Below, one piece after another: positions 25,371-36,635 of a DNA stretch of 64,000 nucleotides. A model generated the notes under the pieces. It was not told the DNA's origin, did not search any database, and saw nothing but the letters and a program-made list of their open reading frames with translations. The translations under genes were made by a program, and so were the position numbers. The stretch's first letter is position 1. The number at the start of each line of letters is the position of its first letter. Source of the DNA: an uncultured Ruminococcus sp. (GTDB lineage Bacteria; Bacillota; Clostridia; Oscillospirales; Acutalibacteraceae). The stretch covers positions 1 through 64,000 of the forward strand of contig CACXAO010000009.1 of the NCBI GenBank assembly GCA_902765625.1. The letters are read 5' to 3'.

Positions 25371-28300
25371 TTATCCGAAGTGGTTAATAATCTCAGCAAG
25401 GAATTTTTGAATATTTGTCGCGTCGTCAATTGTAACTACGCCGTCGCAGTTCGTGTCGGCTGCAATGAGCTGATCAGGCGTAAGCTCAACCAGCTCCGCA
25501 ACGAACTTCTGAATCATCGTTGCGTCATCGATAGTGACATTTCCGTCACCGTTAACATCGCCTATCGGGAGCTTACGTGCAACGCTCTTAAAGGTCGCCT
25601 TGTAGGTCGCTTCACCTGTTACCTTTGCAATTTCGGGAGACCAGCCCGTAAATTCATAGCTGTTCTGCGCGTCGGGCTTTTTGATTGGGGTTGTGCCCTT
25701 ATATTCGGGCATTGTGCCGTAATCGACCTCACTCTGCTGCAGTACGGTGTTGTCCTCGTTGACAAAGGTGACGGTATATTTCCTGACTGTCCACTTCGCG
25801 TACAGCGTAATGTCGTCGGTCACTGAGGTGTTGAAATCATATGCCTTGGTGCACTCTTTATCCGTGAACCAGCCGCCGAAAATGTAGTGTTCTTCGGAAG
25901 GCGCGGCAGGTTCTGCTGCTTTCTTGCCGTAGTAAACATCCTGCGCCTTGACAGCTTTGCCGTGACCGTTCATATCGAAGGATACTACGGACGGCACTCC
26001 GAAAATAACGACGTCATGGGCATAGGTGCCGTCGGAGTTATAAATTGCTTGATACCCTTCAGGACTTACGTCGATATATCCGCCTTGGGGCTCAGAAATC
26101 ACAGTTTTATCACCGAAAGAATAGCTTCCGGCAGCAAGGTAATCTTCCTCAAAATGTGCTTCGACTTTTTTGACGCCGTTTTCAACAGTCAAAGTGCCGG
26201 GTGCCATAAAGCAGCTGTATTTGCTTTTTCCAACCACTACGCCGGAACGGATGGTAATGTTCTCCGATGCGGAATAAGCGAACTCTTTTGCCGTAACGCT
26301 GAAATCTCCGTCAAGCGTCAGTGATTTTTGGCTTCCGAATCCATGCATTGCATTCACTGTCGTATGATAGCTGCCTTTAATCGTAAGGTCATCCTTGGAG
26401 TATATTTTTACCGTATAATCTGAAAAATATAGACTAATGGTATAGGAATCGGTTATTTCAGGCTCATCGAGCGTCAGCGTATGTGTTAATGCGTCGTAGC
26501 TTGCCTTGCCGTCACCGAAAATATCATTCCTGTTGAGAGCGGTGACGCGGGTGCTGCCCAGCCACAGGTCATACTCGGTACACGGCTCGATGACAATTTT
26601 TTTCTCTGAGATATTATTTCCGGAGATAGTATAACCGGCAGGAGTGGTCACAACCAGATTGTTTCCAAGCTCTATTCCATTTTTAGTCTTAGCTGAATAG
26701 TGGTATTGGGTGCCAAATATCAACATATTTACACTGTTATTTATTATGATTTTATTTCCGCTATGAACAGTCCCGTTGTTGAGACCATAAAGGTCAATGA
26801 TTCCTGAATCAAAAATGACGTCATTATCCACATAGATCGCATAGCCGTATGACTTCAGGACAAAGTCGCCGGCGATCGTGACGGAACCGTACTCCACCTC
26901 AATGCAGCAGTTTCCTTCCATCCCCTGCATGAAGTATCTGCCTTTGAGCTTGAGATCCATATATTTGCAGTAAATCTTCGCTTCAAATTTCCAGTCGTCA
27001 ATGTGAAGTCCGTCGATTTTGGGATTGTCAAGCGTAAGGGTGCAAGTCTCAGGATCGAATTTAGCCTTGCCGCCGTCACCGAGGATATCGTTTTTATTCG
27101 CATCGTTAACCTGTGTGCTGCCGAGCCAGAGGTTGTATTCCTGACCGACATTGGCGGGCACGCCTGTGTCTTTGCCGACAAGCTGCAGCTCGCTCAGCTG
27201 GAAGAGATCACCGCTGGGGATGGCGTTCACGGAAAAGCGGAACCATGAATATTCTTTATCAGCGGAACTGAACGAAAACGCATAGGGCTTGAAGTTTTCC
27301 GCGCCGAGGGTATCGTCGTTCGTCACCTCGATCAGAGTTGTCCAGTTCTCTCCGTCATTACTTGCTTCCAGCTTCCACGATACGGGATTTCGTGCGGGGT
27401 TATCCTTTGTATCGTTTGCGGTTGTCAGAATAACTCCCTCAGGCTTGACCACGTTCCTTGTGCTGAAATCCAGGGTTATCGGGAATTCCGTGGTGCCGAC
27501 GCACCATTTGGTGTCTGTTTTTCCGTCGAGGAGGCACTCGCAGCCTTCGTTGTTAAAGCCCTTGTGTGACGCGGTAATGTCTCTGTAATTTTGATAGACC
27601 GCCGCGTCGGATTTGGATACCGTCACGTTTCCGGCGGGCATCGTCAGCGTCAGACTGCCGCCCTTCTGCGACAGAGTACCTGCGCTCGCCTTGTACAGAA
27701 TACCGCTGTCGGACGCAGTGAGCGAAATATCCTCACCCTCCGCCGCGTAGAGCTTGCCGTCGTATTTGATACCCGTCGTACCGCTTAAGCTCAGGGACCC
27801 GTCGGACAGGGTCACGGTATAAGCGAGCTTGCCGAAATTTGTCCAGCTGCGCCATCCTGTGTTGTCTTTGTTCGGGTTCGTGTAATAGCAGTTAGGCAGA
27901 GTTGACGGTCTGGGGAAGCCGCGTCCGATCGGATGATCGGAGGAGCTGACGTCAAGGCAGTTTTCGAGCACGGGAGTTGAACCGTCGTCGCTCCAGCCCC
28001 AGATTGTACCTGCGGTCTCGGCGTTGTTGATGCTGCCGGAGAATACGCAGTTTTTGACTGTGGTCTTTGCAAGCTTGCCGCCGTGACCTACAAAGCCGCC
28101 GCAGTTTGCCGCGGAACAGGTGATTTCTGCGGCGACTGTACAGTTATCGATCAGATTATCTTCGCTGCCGTTGATGCCTCCGACCAGACCTGAGCAGTGA
28201 ATGCTGCCGCTCAAGGTTCCTCCGGTTTTGAGATTGCGTATGGTCGCGCCCTCAATGCAGCTGAACGGAGCGCAATTTCTTTCGTCAGAGCTGATATCAA

Positions 28301-30515
28301 GAGTCAGGGTGTGTCCGTCGCCGTCAAAAACTCCCTTAAATGCGTTGCTGCCGGTACCGAGCATGGCGGTGACGGTGATATTCTCTGTCAGCATGAGGTG
28401 CTTGTCATTGGTATTGCCGCCGTTTGAAATATAGGCTGCGAGCTTGTTCCAGTCCGCTGTGGATTGGATCAGATAGGGAGCATCCGAGGTGCCGCTGCCG
28501 TTGAGGTCAAGCGTGCCCGGATCAACGGGCGTTGTTGTGGGCTGCGTCGTCGGAGGCTGCGTCGTCGGAGGCTCTGTGGTAGGAACAACCGGCGCATCAT
28601 ATTCAACCACAGCTTTCTTTACCGCGCCCGATGACAAGGCGATGGTGTACTTTTCCAAGCTTTTAATATAGGCAATAACGCCGCCTTCGGGCTCTGTAAT
28701 CTTCTCTTTATCGCCCAGGGTGATCTCCTTTGCAAGGACAGGCACCGTTTTGCCTTCGAGCTCAACCTTTGTTACGCCGTTCTCGATCTTGAATGTATTG
28801 CCGACCGACACCGCTGCCGTGGAGTTGCCCTTTGCGGTGAGAGAACCGGAAGCAATGGTCAGATCGCTGCTGCAGTAGACTGCGTTATTTGAGGCGTTGA
28901 ACGTGAAGTCTCCGTCAAGCTTAACGGAATTGTTCGAGAACAGTCCGTAGCTGACGTCTTCGTTCGCAGGAATATGATAGCTGCCGACAATGTTCAGATT
29001 GTCGCCGGATGTGATTTTTACGGTATAGCCCTCGAGCGTATTAGCGCCGGGGATCGTCGGATCGTTAAGAGTCAGAACCTTGGTGTTATCGTTGTAACTC
29101 GCTTTGCCGTCGCCGAAGATATCGTTGCAATTCTCGGAAGTGACTCGTTTTTCACCTAACCAGAGCGGATAATTCGTCACTTCCGTCGGCTCGGAGTATT
29201 CGATAACAATATGCTTGATAGTCTTGTTGTCGGTGTCGATAAAGTATTGGCTGTTTAACGTCTCTTCCTGAGCGAGACCCGCCCAATTATCAGGATAGGT
29301 GATCTTTTCTTTATCACCGATTTCAAAGCCCTTCGCGATAATCGGGATGGTTTGGCTGTCTGCGTCTACCTTGACGTTGTTTGGAATAATGATTTTGCCG
29401 TTATTGGAGAGAACGCCCGTGGTTTCGGAACCGACTACGGTAAGGGTGCCGGACGCAATGTTGATGTCCTTTTCCGCAATGGCAGAGGCTTGCTTTCCGT
29501 AAAATGTGAAGCTGCCGTCAAAAGTCAGCGCGCCTGCTGAGTAAACGCCGCCGTAGAGTGCATCCTCTCCCGCAAAGGTCTCGGTTTGGGGCATAGTATA
29601 GCTTCCCTTTACGGTCAGGTCGTCTTTGGAATATATTTTAAAGAACCTGGTGTTCGACGCCGGAGTGTTGCCGCCGGGGATATTCGGATTATTCAGTGTA
29701 AGAATTTTGGTCGCAGGGTCGTAGCTTACCTTGCCGTCGCCGTAGATATCGCTCTTATTGGCGGAGGTAACGCGCCTGTAGCCTACCCAGACGTCATAGT
29801 CGGTGATATTGCCGGGCTTGATCGTTACGTCGCGGGCAACGTCGGAAAAGTCCTCCAGAACAACATTGCCGTAGTATTCCTTGAAGAACGCGCCCTGAGG
29901 GGAGGTGATCCTGTTATTGTTCAGGGTCAGCGTATCAGCAAAAATGGAAGCGTCATTGCCCTTTGCCCTCACCTGAGTGATTCCGTCTGCAATTTCAATT
30001 CCGTAGCCCTCGCCGACGGAAAGACCGACGGAATCAGAATCGGTGCTGCCTATCGCGGTCAGGCTGCCGCCGTTGATGTTCATGGACATGTTCGCGGCAG
30101 CGCCGTCCTTCTTGCCGATAAAGGTAAAGTTGCCGTCAAAGGTCAGCGGACCGGTTGATTCGATACCGCACTTGGCTTTTGCGCCGGACATCGTGAAGCT
30201 GCCCCTGACCGTGACATTATCACTTCTGACAATGTAGATCAGAGCCTCGTTCGCGTACTTGGCTTCCGTGAGATTCGGGTTATTGAGCGTCAGCGTATTG
30301 GTATTCGGATCGTAGCTCGCCGTATTATTGCCCAGAATATTCCGGCAGTTGTCGGATGTTACCAATGTCGTGCCGACAACGATCTGATAGCTTGTTGCCG
30401 CGCCTGCAGCTGAGTCATCATCGATCTCTGCCGCGTTGACAGGGATAACGGTAAACAGGCTGAGCACCATGATAACCGATAGCAGGATGCTGAGCGATCG
30501 TTTGAACTATTGCAT
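25371..30515 (-). CDS. Giant secreted modular dockerin protein, TAG at codon 3
   Basis: About 1714 codons. The natural start (ATG 30513-30515 behind GGAGG) reads Met-Gln-TAG-Phe-Lys-Arg, then a normal signal peptide. The first start beyond the TAG is an internal Met (30470) with no ribosome-binding site. Five copies of a 180-200-residue module begin near residues 25, 221, 432, 1111 and 1299 (counted from 30470), each with a WLGxxxVTSxNxxDIxGDGK-like head and LTLNNPNI-like strand. Between copies three and four lie a Pro/Thr linker (TTEPPTTQPPTTQP), a GLUG-like beta-helix and an F5/8-type (discoidin) carbohydrate-binding domain. Listeria-Bacteroides repeats (GGWFTD, LYAKWT) and a type I dockerin (about 1632-1699) close the protein. 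No catalytic domain is seen; it looks like a binding or structural component of a cellulosome-like complex. Confidence 0.85.
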
Positions 30516-30779
30516 AAATATTCCTCCTTTTTGTTTGCAGAATATATTTTTACCATATTATAGCACAGTATGTTAATAATAATCAATGCTTTTAACGAAC
30601 AAATAATAAAAATACTGTTGCCAACCGAAAAATTATACAACAGCATTTTCATTTCTAATCGATTTAATAAATATTGCCGAAAGCGTATGGTTTTCTAAAT
30701 ATTCCTTTTAAAATTTATTATCCGAGACGGTTTTGAAATATGGATTTCTCTTGTTAAACATTAAAAGCCTACAGGGGAC

Positions 30780-30808
30780 TTGATAATACAATTGCGGTCT
30801 GCTATAAT
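30780..30808 (+). promoter_or_regulatory. Promoter of the leucine-rich-repeat dockerin gene
   Basis: TTGATA (30780-30785) and TATAAT (30803-30808) are 17 bases apart, with AGGAGG and ATG about 50 bases downstream. The interval 30516-30864 holds no gene. Confidence 0.75.
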
Positions 30809-30864
30809 GATAATGGTTCATTTTTGTGAACGTTCCATAATTTCAATGCGTTAGGAGGAAAATT

Positions 30865-33800
30865 ATGAAAAAGTTTTTATCCATCCTGCTTTCTGCGCTC
30901 TTGCTGACGTCCGCTCTGCCGGTGACGGCATTTGCTGCGGAAGCGGAAGAAACTGTGTCCGCTGCGGAGTCGGAGGCAGTCGGAACCGAAGCGCAGACCT
31001 ACACCGACGGCGACTACTCCTTCATCATTTTGGATGACGGCACCGCACAGATCACAAAGTACGCCGGCAACGAAGCCGAGCTTACCGTTCCGGCTTATAT
31101 CGGGGCGGCTGTTCCCGTCACTCAAATCGGCAGCGACGCCTTCAAGGAAAATGAAAGCATTAAAAAGCTGACGATTTCCGAGGGCATTACAACGATCGGC
31201 GGCTTTGCGTTTTACAAATGTCACGGCATTCAGGAGATCAGTTTTGCCTCTACCGTCACCGACATAGGCGGCTATGCCTTTAATGGATGTACGGGCTTAA
31301 CTTCCGTTTTTCTTCCGCCTGCCGTAAAAACGACCGGTGACTACACCTTCGGCGGCTGCTCAAAGCTCAGCGAGATTTCGCTTTGCGAAGGTCTTGAAAA
31401 AATGGGCTATCACTTCCTTGCAGGCACCGCGGTTACGGGCATTTACATCCCGACTACCGTCACATCCTCGGACGAACCGTTCGCGCAGGCAGACAGCCTT
31501 GTCAGCTTCGCATTCGGCGCCGGCATCACGGCGATCCCCGACGATATGTTTGAGAAATGCAACACGATCTCTTCAATAACGATACCTTCAACCGTAGCAA
31601 AAATCGGTAAGGACGCCTTTGCGAATATGGGCGCGCTGGAGTCGATCGAGATACCCGACACCGTTACCGAGCTGGGAGCAAACGCGTTCAGCAAAAACAA
31701 AATTCTCGGCAGCGTTAAAATCGGCAGCGGTGTAACAAAGCTTCCGGACTTTCTGTTTGCCGGCTGTACGGGGCTTACTCAGATAGATGTTCCGGAAACC
31801 GTATCCGAATTCGGTTATGAGGTTTTCAACAACTGCACAAATCTTACCGGCGTTACCCTGCACGAGGGCTTGGTGAACTTCGGCAGCAAAGCCTTTGCCG
31901 GCAGCGGCATAACCGGGATCACAATTCCGGCCTCCGTAACTAAGGGCGACTTCCCGTTTGACGGCTGCTCACAGCTCAGGACTGTCAGTTTTGCGGACGG
32001 CGTAAACAAGCTTCTGACCGGTATGTTTTATAACTCGGGACTCGAAAGCGTCGTTATTCCGGAGGGCGTAACAACAGTGCCTAGTATGGCGTTCAACACC
32101 TGCGAAAGCCTGACCTCCGTCAGCTTTCCCTCAACGCTGAAAACGATCGGAGACACAGCGTTCATGCGCTGCACATCGCTTGAGGAGATCGATATTCCCT
32201 CAAATGTTGAGACGATTGCCGCCTCCGCGTTTTACCTTGACTCGGCGCTAAAGACCTGTACCCTTCACGAGGGACTCAAGAATATCGGCGACAGAGCCTT
32301 CCGCGACACGGCGATCACATCTGTTTATATTCCCAAATCACTGACCGACGTCAGCAATCCCTTCGGCTATTCGAATATCACCGACGTAACCTTTGCCGAC
32401 GGTATCACTAAGCTGCCGAAAAGCTTGTTCAACGAAGCCTTTAAGCTCACCGATATTACGATTCCCGACACGGTGACTGCTATCGGCGACCGCTGCTTCT
32501 CGGCTACAAATATTGAGTCGATCGATATTCCCAACAATGTTACGTCGCTCGGTCAGAACGTCTTTTCCAACTGCGACAACCTCTATGCCGCAACAATCGG
32601 CGCAGGCGTTACAAGACTTCCGCTGGGCTGCTTCTCGGACTGCGATGTGCTGCAGAACGTCATTATCCCCGAGACAGTCACCTCAATGGAATACGGCGTG
32701 TTTTCCGGCTCGGGACTGTACTATCAGAAGCTGCCCGATAATATCAGGAGCATTCCGGGCGGCACCTTCAAAAACTGCAAAAACCTTATTGAGGTCGAGT
32801 GCTCGGACGAGCTCGAGAGCGTCGGCGACAGCTCCTTCAACGGCTGCATAAACCTCACGACGCTGACTACGGCTGCGAAGTCTCCGAGCTTCTACAGCAA
32901 CTCCTTTGACAACTGCCCAAAATTTACGGATCCGAGATTCCGCGTCTTTGAGCCTGAAAACACCGGTATTGAATCGACCGCCAATATCGGCACGGATCAT
33001 ACGCTGGTTCACTTTACCTTTAAATATGACGTCCGCGACGACTGGAAGGCGGATACGACCATGCGCAGTCTTATTCTGAATCTCCCCAAGGAATTCGAGA
33101 TCATCACCTCCTCGTTTACGGCGGAGGGCTTTGACAGCAGCGCGGTTGACGAGATGTTTGACAGATACCAGCCCGGTCAGGATATGTACATCGATATTTT
33201 AAACGCGCAGCCGACCGGCTCGCTTAGATTCTCGGCATATATGAACAGCTCAAGCGACGCTTACAGGAACGTTACAGCCAAGGTCGCGTTCTGGTATAAG
33301 AACGCGTGGTTTGACAAGCCGCTGGGCAACGTACAGTTCAATACATCAAAGCTCTCGATTTTCGCACCATCCAAGGTCACGGACAACAGCATTACCGTTT
33401 CGGGCTATACCGTGACCCCCGACAAGGACGTTACCGTCACGATAGCTCACCTCAACAAAGACGGCGAGGCAGTCGATACTGTAAGCTATAACGTCACCCC
33501 GAACGCATTCACCGGCAAATACACCTCCGAAAAGCTCCGTATCCTCCCCGAGGGCAAAACCGCAGCGGCTGAGGATAAGTTTGAGGTCCGGGCGGAATCG
33601 TACGGCAACAAAAGCGACGCTGTCAGCTTTACATATTTGCCCGGCGCCGTCACGGTAGCAAAAGCGTATGAGACGGTTAATATCGACAAATTTATTTCTC
33701 CCGAGAAAACCGAGAAGTATTTCGAGCTCAACTCGTCAAATTGTTATGATATCACGGGCGTTTTCACATACGGCTCATGCCCTGCCGTCGCGCTCAATCC

Positions 33801-35199
33801 CAAAAAGATGTACAGATTCAGAATCAGGCTCGACAACGACGAGAATATCTCAGAGGTCGTTCTGATGAGTCACAGGGGCGACGACTGGAAGTTTATGCAG
33901 CTGTATTACGACGCCGCGACCGATTTCTGGATCGGCGAGGGTTACTTCGACAACAACTCGCACGTGTACCCCGCAGGTCAGAATTATGTTCCCGGCGCGC
34001 TCAATCTCTTCTACTATTACGGCGAGCGCAAAGACACATACCGTTCGCACTATTACGGTAAAGCTAAGGATTCCGAAGCAGTCGGAGCAGGCTTCTATTA
34101 CGACAACGAGGGCAAGCCGCACGGCGATTTCGGCAACCCCGGCGGAACGATTATGGGCTCTGTCGGAAAGGCGTTTATCCACGGAGTGACCGGCAAATGG
34201 AACCAGGTTCCCTCGGATGTAACCGTCGGCGGACTCAAGGCGCTCTGGCAGTGGGGCAACAAAAATGACAATCTGTTCAGAACCACACACCACGGCTACG
34301 CTATCGACGACTACGGCAATGTTGTATTTCCCGACGACAAGGCGGATATGCTCAACCGCAACGCCGAGAATGACGGCAGACAGTGCAACCTGATCGACCC
34401 GTCAGGTATCGTCTATGAGGCTGTCGAGGGTAACGTCATCGTCGGAGCTACCGCAACGCTCTATAAGCTCAACGAAGATAGCGGCGAGTGGGTAGAATGG
34501 AACGCCGCCGACTTTGAGCAGCAGAACCCGGTACTTACCAACAGCGAGGGCGCGTACGCGTGGCTCACCGACGAAGGCAGATTTAAGGTAACAATCTCAA
34601 AGGACGGCTACGAAACGCAGACCTCCGAGGAGTTTGATGTTCCTCCCGAAAAGCTGGGACTTAATTTCAGCCTTGTTGACAACACTACTCACCCATCCGC
34701 TACCGTTGAAAAGAACGAGATTCCCGGCGCCTTCACCCTTACCTTTAACAAGTATATGCGTCCCGACACCGTAAACGCGGATACCATACAGACAGACGGG
34801 CTTGAAAACGTCAGCATTACGCCTGTTTATCTGAACGACGGCGACGAATACGCCGACACCTTCACGGTAACCGGAACGCCCGGTAAATCGGAAATCACCT
34901 TCACCGTAACTGACGCCGCACAAAGTTACAGCGGAGTCAGCGCCGAAGCAGTTACTAAAACAATTACAATCGCGGACAGCCTATCAATCGGCGACGTCAA
35001 CCTCGACGGAAAAATTACCATCAGCGACGTCACAGCCATTCAGCGGCATATAGCGGAAATCGAGCAGTTGTCCGAAATCAGGCTTTCACTGGCAGATACC
35101 AACGGCGACGGCGAAATAAACATCAATGACTGCACCCATCTGCAAAAATATATTGCGGAATATGAAGGTATTATATTGGGAAAACAATCCGCAGACTGA
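30865..35199 (+). CDS. Secreted BspA-type leucine-rich-repeat protein with dockerin
   Basis: 1444 residues. Signal peptide 1-24; BspA/LRR_5 repeats (about 65-690) of the IPxTVTxIGxxAFxxCxxL type; a beta-sandwich region; a unique aromatic-rich segment (about 950-1180, including VYPAGQNYVPGALNLFYYYG); a carboxypeptidase-regulatory-like domain (about 1190-1265); a Big_5-like Ig domain (about 1275-1370); and a type I dockerin from about 1374 (GDVNLDGKITISDVT, DTNGDGEININDCT). It probably binds host or plant polymers as part of a scaffolded complex. The ATG follows AGGAGG at good distance, and the gene leads a two-gene unit with 35246-36205. The dockerin tail KYIAEYEGIILGKQSAD is nearly repeated in the remnant at 24972. 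Confidence 0.9.
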   Translation: MKKFLSILLSALLLTSALPVTAFAAEAEETVSAAESEAVGTEAQTYTDGDYSFIILDDGTAQITKYAGNEAELTVPAYIGAAVPVTQIGSDAFKENESIKKLTISEGITTIGGFAFYKCHGIQEISFASTVTDIGGYAFNGCTGLTSVFLPPAVKTTGDYTFGGCSKLSEISLCEGLEKMGYHFLAGTAVTGIYIPTTVTSSDEPFAQADSLVSFAFGAGITAIPDDMFEKCNTISSITIPSTVAKIGKDAFANMGALESIEIPDTVTELGANAFSKNKILGSVKIGSGVTKLPDFLFAGCTGLTQIDVPETVSEFGYEVFNNCTNLTGVTLHEGLVNFGSKAFAGSGITGITIPASVTKGDFPFDGCSQLRTVSFADGVNKLLTGMFYNSGLESVVIPEGVTTVPSMAFNTCESLTSVSFPSTLKTIGDTAFMRCTSLEEIDIPSNVETIAASAFYLDSALKTCTLHEGLKNIGDRAFRDTAITSVYIPKSLTDVSNPFGYSNITDVTFADGITKLPKSLFNEAFKLTDITIPDTVTAIGDRCFSATNIESIDIPNNVTSLGQNVFSNCDNLYAATIGAGVTRLPLGCFSDCDVLQNVIIPETVTSMEYGVFSGSGLYYQKLPDNIRSIPGGTFKNCKNLIEVECSDELESVGDSSFNGCINLTTLTTAAKSPSFYSNSFDNCPKFTDPRFRVFEPENTGIESTANIGTDHTLVHFTFKYDVRDDWKADTTMRSLILNLPKEFEIITSSFTAEGFDSSAVDEMFDRYQPGQDMYIDILNAQPTGSLRFSAYMNSSSDAYRNVTAKVAFWYKNAWFDKPLGNVQFNTSKLSIFAPSKVTDNSITVSGYTVTPDKDVTVTIAHLNKDGEAVDTVSYNVTPNAFTGKYTSEKLRILPEGKTAAAEDKFEVRAESYGNKSDAVSFTYLPGAVTVAKAYETVNIDKFISPEKTEKYFELNSSNCYDITGVFTYGSCPAVALNPKKMYRFRIRLDNDENISEVVLMSHRGDDWKFMQLYYDAATDFWIGEGYFDNNSHVYPAGQNYVPGALNLFYYYGERKDTYRSHYYGKAKDSEAVGAGFYYDNEGKPHGDFGNPGGTIMGSVGKAFIHGVTGKWNQVPSDVTVGGLKALWQWGNKNDNLFRTTHHGYAIDDYGNVVFPDDKADMLNRNAENDGRQCNLIDPSGIVYEAVEGNVIVGATATLYKLNEDSGEWVEWNAADFEQQNPVLTNSEGAYAWLTDEGRFKVTISKDGYETQTSEEFDVPPEKLGLNFSLVDNTTHPSATVEKNEIPGAFTLTFNKYMRPDTVNADTIQTDGLENVSITPVYLNDGDEYADTFTVTGTPGKSEITFTVTDAAQSYSGVSAEAVTKTITIADSLSIGDVNLDGKITISDVTAIQRHIAEIEQLSEIRLSLADTNGDGEININDCTHLQKYIAEYEGIILGKQSAD

Positions 35200-35245
35200 T
35201 TATGTTGATCAAAGCCTTTAACAACGAGAACATGAGATAATAAAA

Positions 35246-36205
35246 ATGATGAAAACACTCAAAAAACCGCTTAGTATCATGCTGTCTCTGCTGCTTTTGT
35301 TCGGCGCAGCGACCACAGTCCACGCGAGTGCGCAAACAACAAACCAACATAAAACATCCGCTTTGTTCGGCGACGCAAACGAGGACGAAACAGTGAGCGT
35401 TTCGGACGTCACTGCCATTCAGCGGAAGGTTGCGGGCTTTTCAATCGAACCCTTCAACAAATTTACCGCCGACGTTGACAAAAACGGCGCAGTGACGATT
35501 CAGGACGCGACGTTCATTCAGTACAATCTCGCGGATCTGCCATCTCCGCTGGACAACGGAAAGCTCGACAACGACGCCTTGTATGAAATCGCCGTGCGCG
35601 ATTCCGTCTTTGCCGACGAGGATGAACTCATGCCGCTCGTCAACATCACACACGATGATGACAGGGTTATCTGGAACGGCGACAAGGTGCTGATGGGATT
35701 TATTCACAAATACCCCGACAGCTATCCCGACGGCGATGACGTCACGCTCAAGCGGAGCGACGTGTGGGTCTTTTCCGCAGGCGAAATGTATCAGTGGATC
35801 AACAACAACGGCAACGGGGTGAACGACTGGCAGGAGCGCCTCAAACAGCTTCTGGGACTGCCCGAATGCAATAATTATACCTCCGTAACGACGGCATGGG
35901 TGGATGCAGACCTTTTGCACCGTCCTGCAAATGTCGCCGACCCCACCGCTACGATGAAGCTGACCTATCAGCCGACTGGCGATGAAGCCTTTGACGTGAC
36001 CTATAAATCGTGGTACGACTCAAACATCCTTGGGTCATATTTCAACGAAACAAAATATCCCTGGACAAGACTCGGCTACACCTACGACTGGGCGGACAAC
36101 GGCAGAGAATACGGTCTGAGCGAGTTTATCATCTTTTCAGGCGCCACCGTATCAGTTGACCACACCTGCACTATCGACGAGTTTGTCATGAGCGTGAATG
36201 AGTAA
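35246..36205 (+). CDS. Secreted protein with an N-terminal dockerin
   Basis: 319 residues. Signal peptide 1-28 (MMKTLKKPLSIMLSLLLLFG) leads directly into a dockerin (about 41-100: GDANEDETVSVSDVTAIQRK and DVDKNGAVTIQDATFIQYN). The remaining 215 residues form an uncharacterised domain rich in Trp, Tyr and Asp that ends IDEFVMSVNE. Dockerins usually sit at the C-terminus, so the order is reversed. The start follows the LRR gene by 46 bases with only a weak ribosome-binding site, so translation may depend on the upstream gene. I cannot name the C-terminal domain; it could be a carbohydrate-binding or catalytic unit. Confidence 0.8.
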   Translation: MMKTLKKPLSIMLSLLLLFGAATTVHASAQTTNQHKTSALFGDANEDETVSVSDVTAIQRKVAGFSIEPFNKFTADVDKNGAVTIQDATFIQYNLADLPSPLDNGKLDNDALYEIAVRDSVFADEDELMPLVNITHDDDRVIWNGDKVLMGFIHKYPDSYPDGDDVTLKRSDVWVFSAGEMYQWINNNGNGVNDWQERLKQLLGLPECNNYTSVTTAWVDADLLHRPANVADPTATMKLTYQPTGDEAFDVTYKSWYDSNILGSYFNETKYPWTRLGYTYDWADNGREYGLSEFIIFSGATVSVDHTCTIDEFVMSVNE

Positions 36206-36227
36206 GAGAAATATCATCAGACGCAAC

Positions 36228-36272
36228 GCAAGCCCTCAGCAGAAATGCCGAGGGCTTGCGGTTTTTATATAT
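36228..36272 (+). terminator. Terminator of the dockerin operon
   Basis: A perfect 10-bp stem GCAAGCCCTC (36228-36237) with 36250-36259, followed by GGTTTTT. Confidence 0.9.
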
Positions 36273-36334
36273 TTGGCTTATTCGGAACATGCTATTTGTT
36301 ATGTCATATTATTCTATTAAGGAATTATTATCGG

Positions 36335-36560
36335 TTATTTTTCAAATAATCTGAGCAGCTTCATCTTTTTCTCTCCCTCACTGCCGGAGTACGGGTGTTC
36401 CCTGAGCGGCAGATTCAGCTTTGGATATTCGGGATTATTCTCGGGTTGTTCGCCGATCTGACGGATGAACTCCCTTCGTGAGATTATGCGACGCCGCCTC
36501 AAGCACATGCTTCGCGACCCTCGGCGAACCTATTACCAATCCAAAATTAAAAGCGCTGCT
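36335..36560 (-). pseudogene. Unrecognised gene remnant
   Basis: The minus strand ends with a frame reading REFIRQIGEQPENNPEYPKL, then LPLREHPYSGSEGEKKMKLL and a TAA at 36335-36337. Upstream (about 36480-36560) another frame reads FGLVIGSPRVAKHVLEAAS. Both have the character of real protein, but they are out of frame with each other and neither has a start. It looks like the decayed 3' part of a gene I do not recognise. Confidence 0.3.
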
Positions 36561-36635
36561 TAATGCCGCCCTGTCGAGTTAATCGGCAGAGCACCAATAC
36601 AAAAGCTGTCCCCTATCAAACAAACCGCCGGTTTT

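Noticed and set aside
21513..30515. TAG read as an amino acid (alternative genetic code)
   Set aside because: TAG is the ordinary stop of several intact genes in the window (ends at 3233, 4717, 10752, 11158), and TAA and TGA are also used, so global recoding does not fit. Local read-through remains possible.
25371..35199. Repeated blocks as a possible CRISPR or satellite array
   Set aside because: The repetition is at protein level with diverged DNA and module lengths near 200 residues; there are no short direct repeats with spacers.
18864..36205. Cohesin or scaffoldin gene among the dockerin cluster
   Set aside because: I found no cohesin-like domain or repeated scaffold region in any frame.
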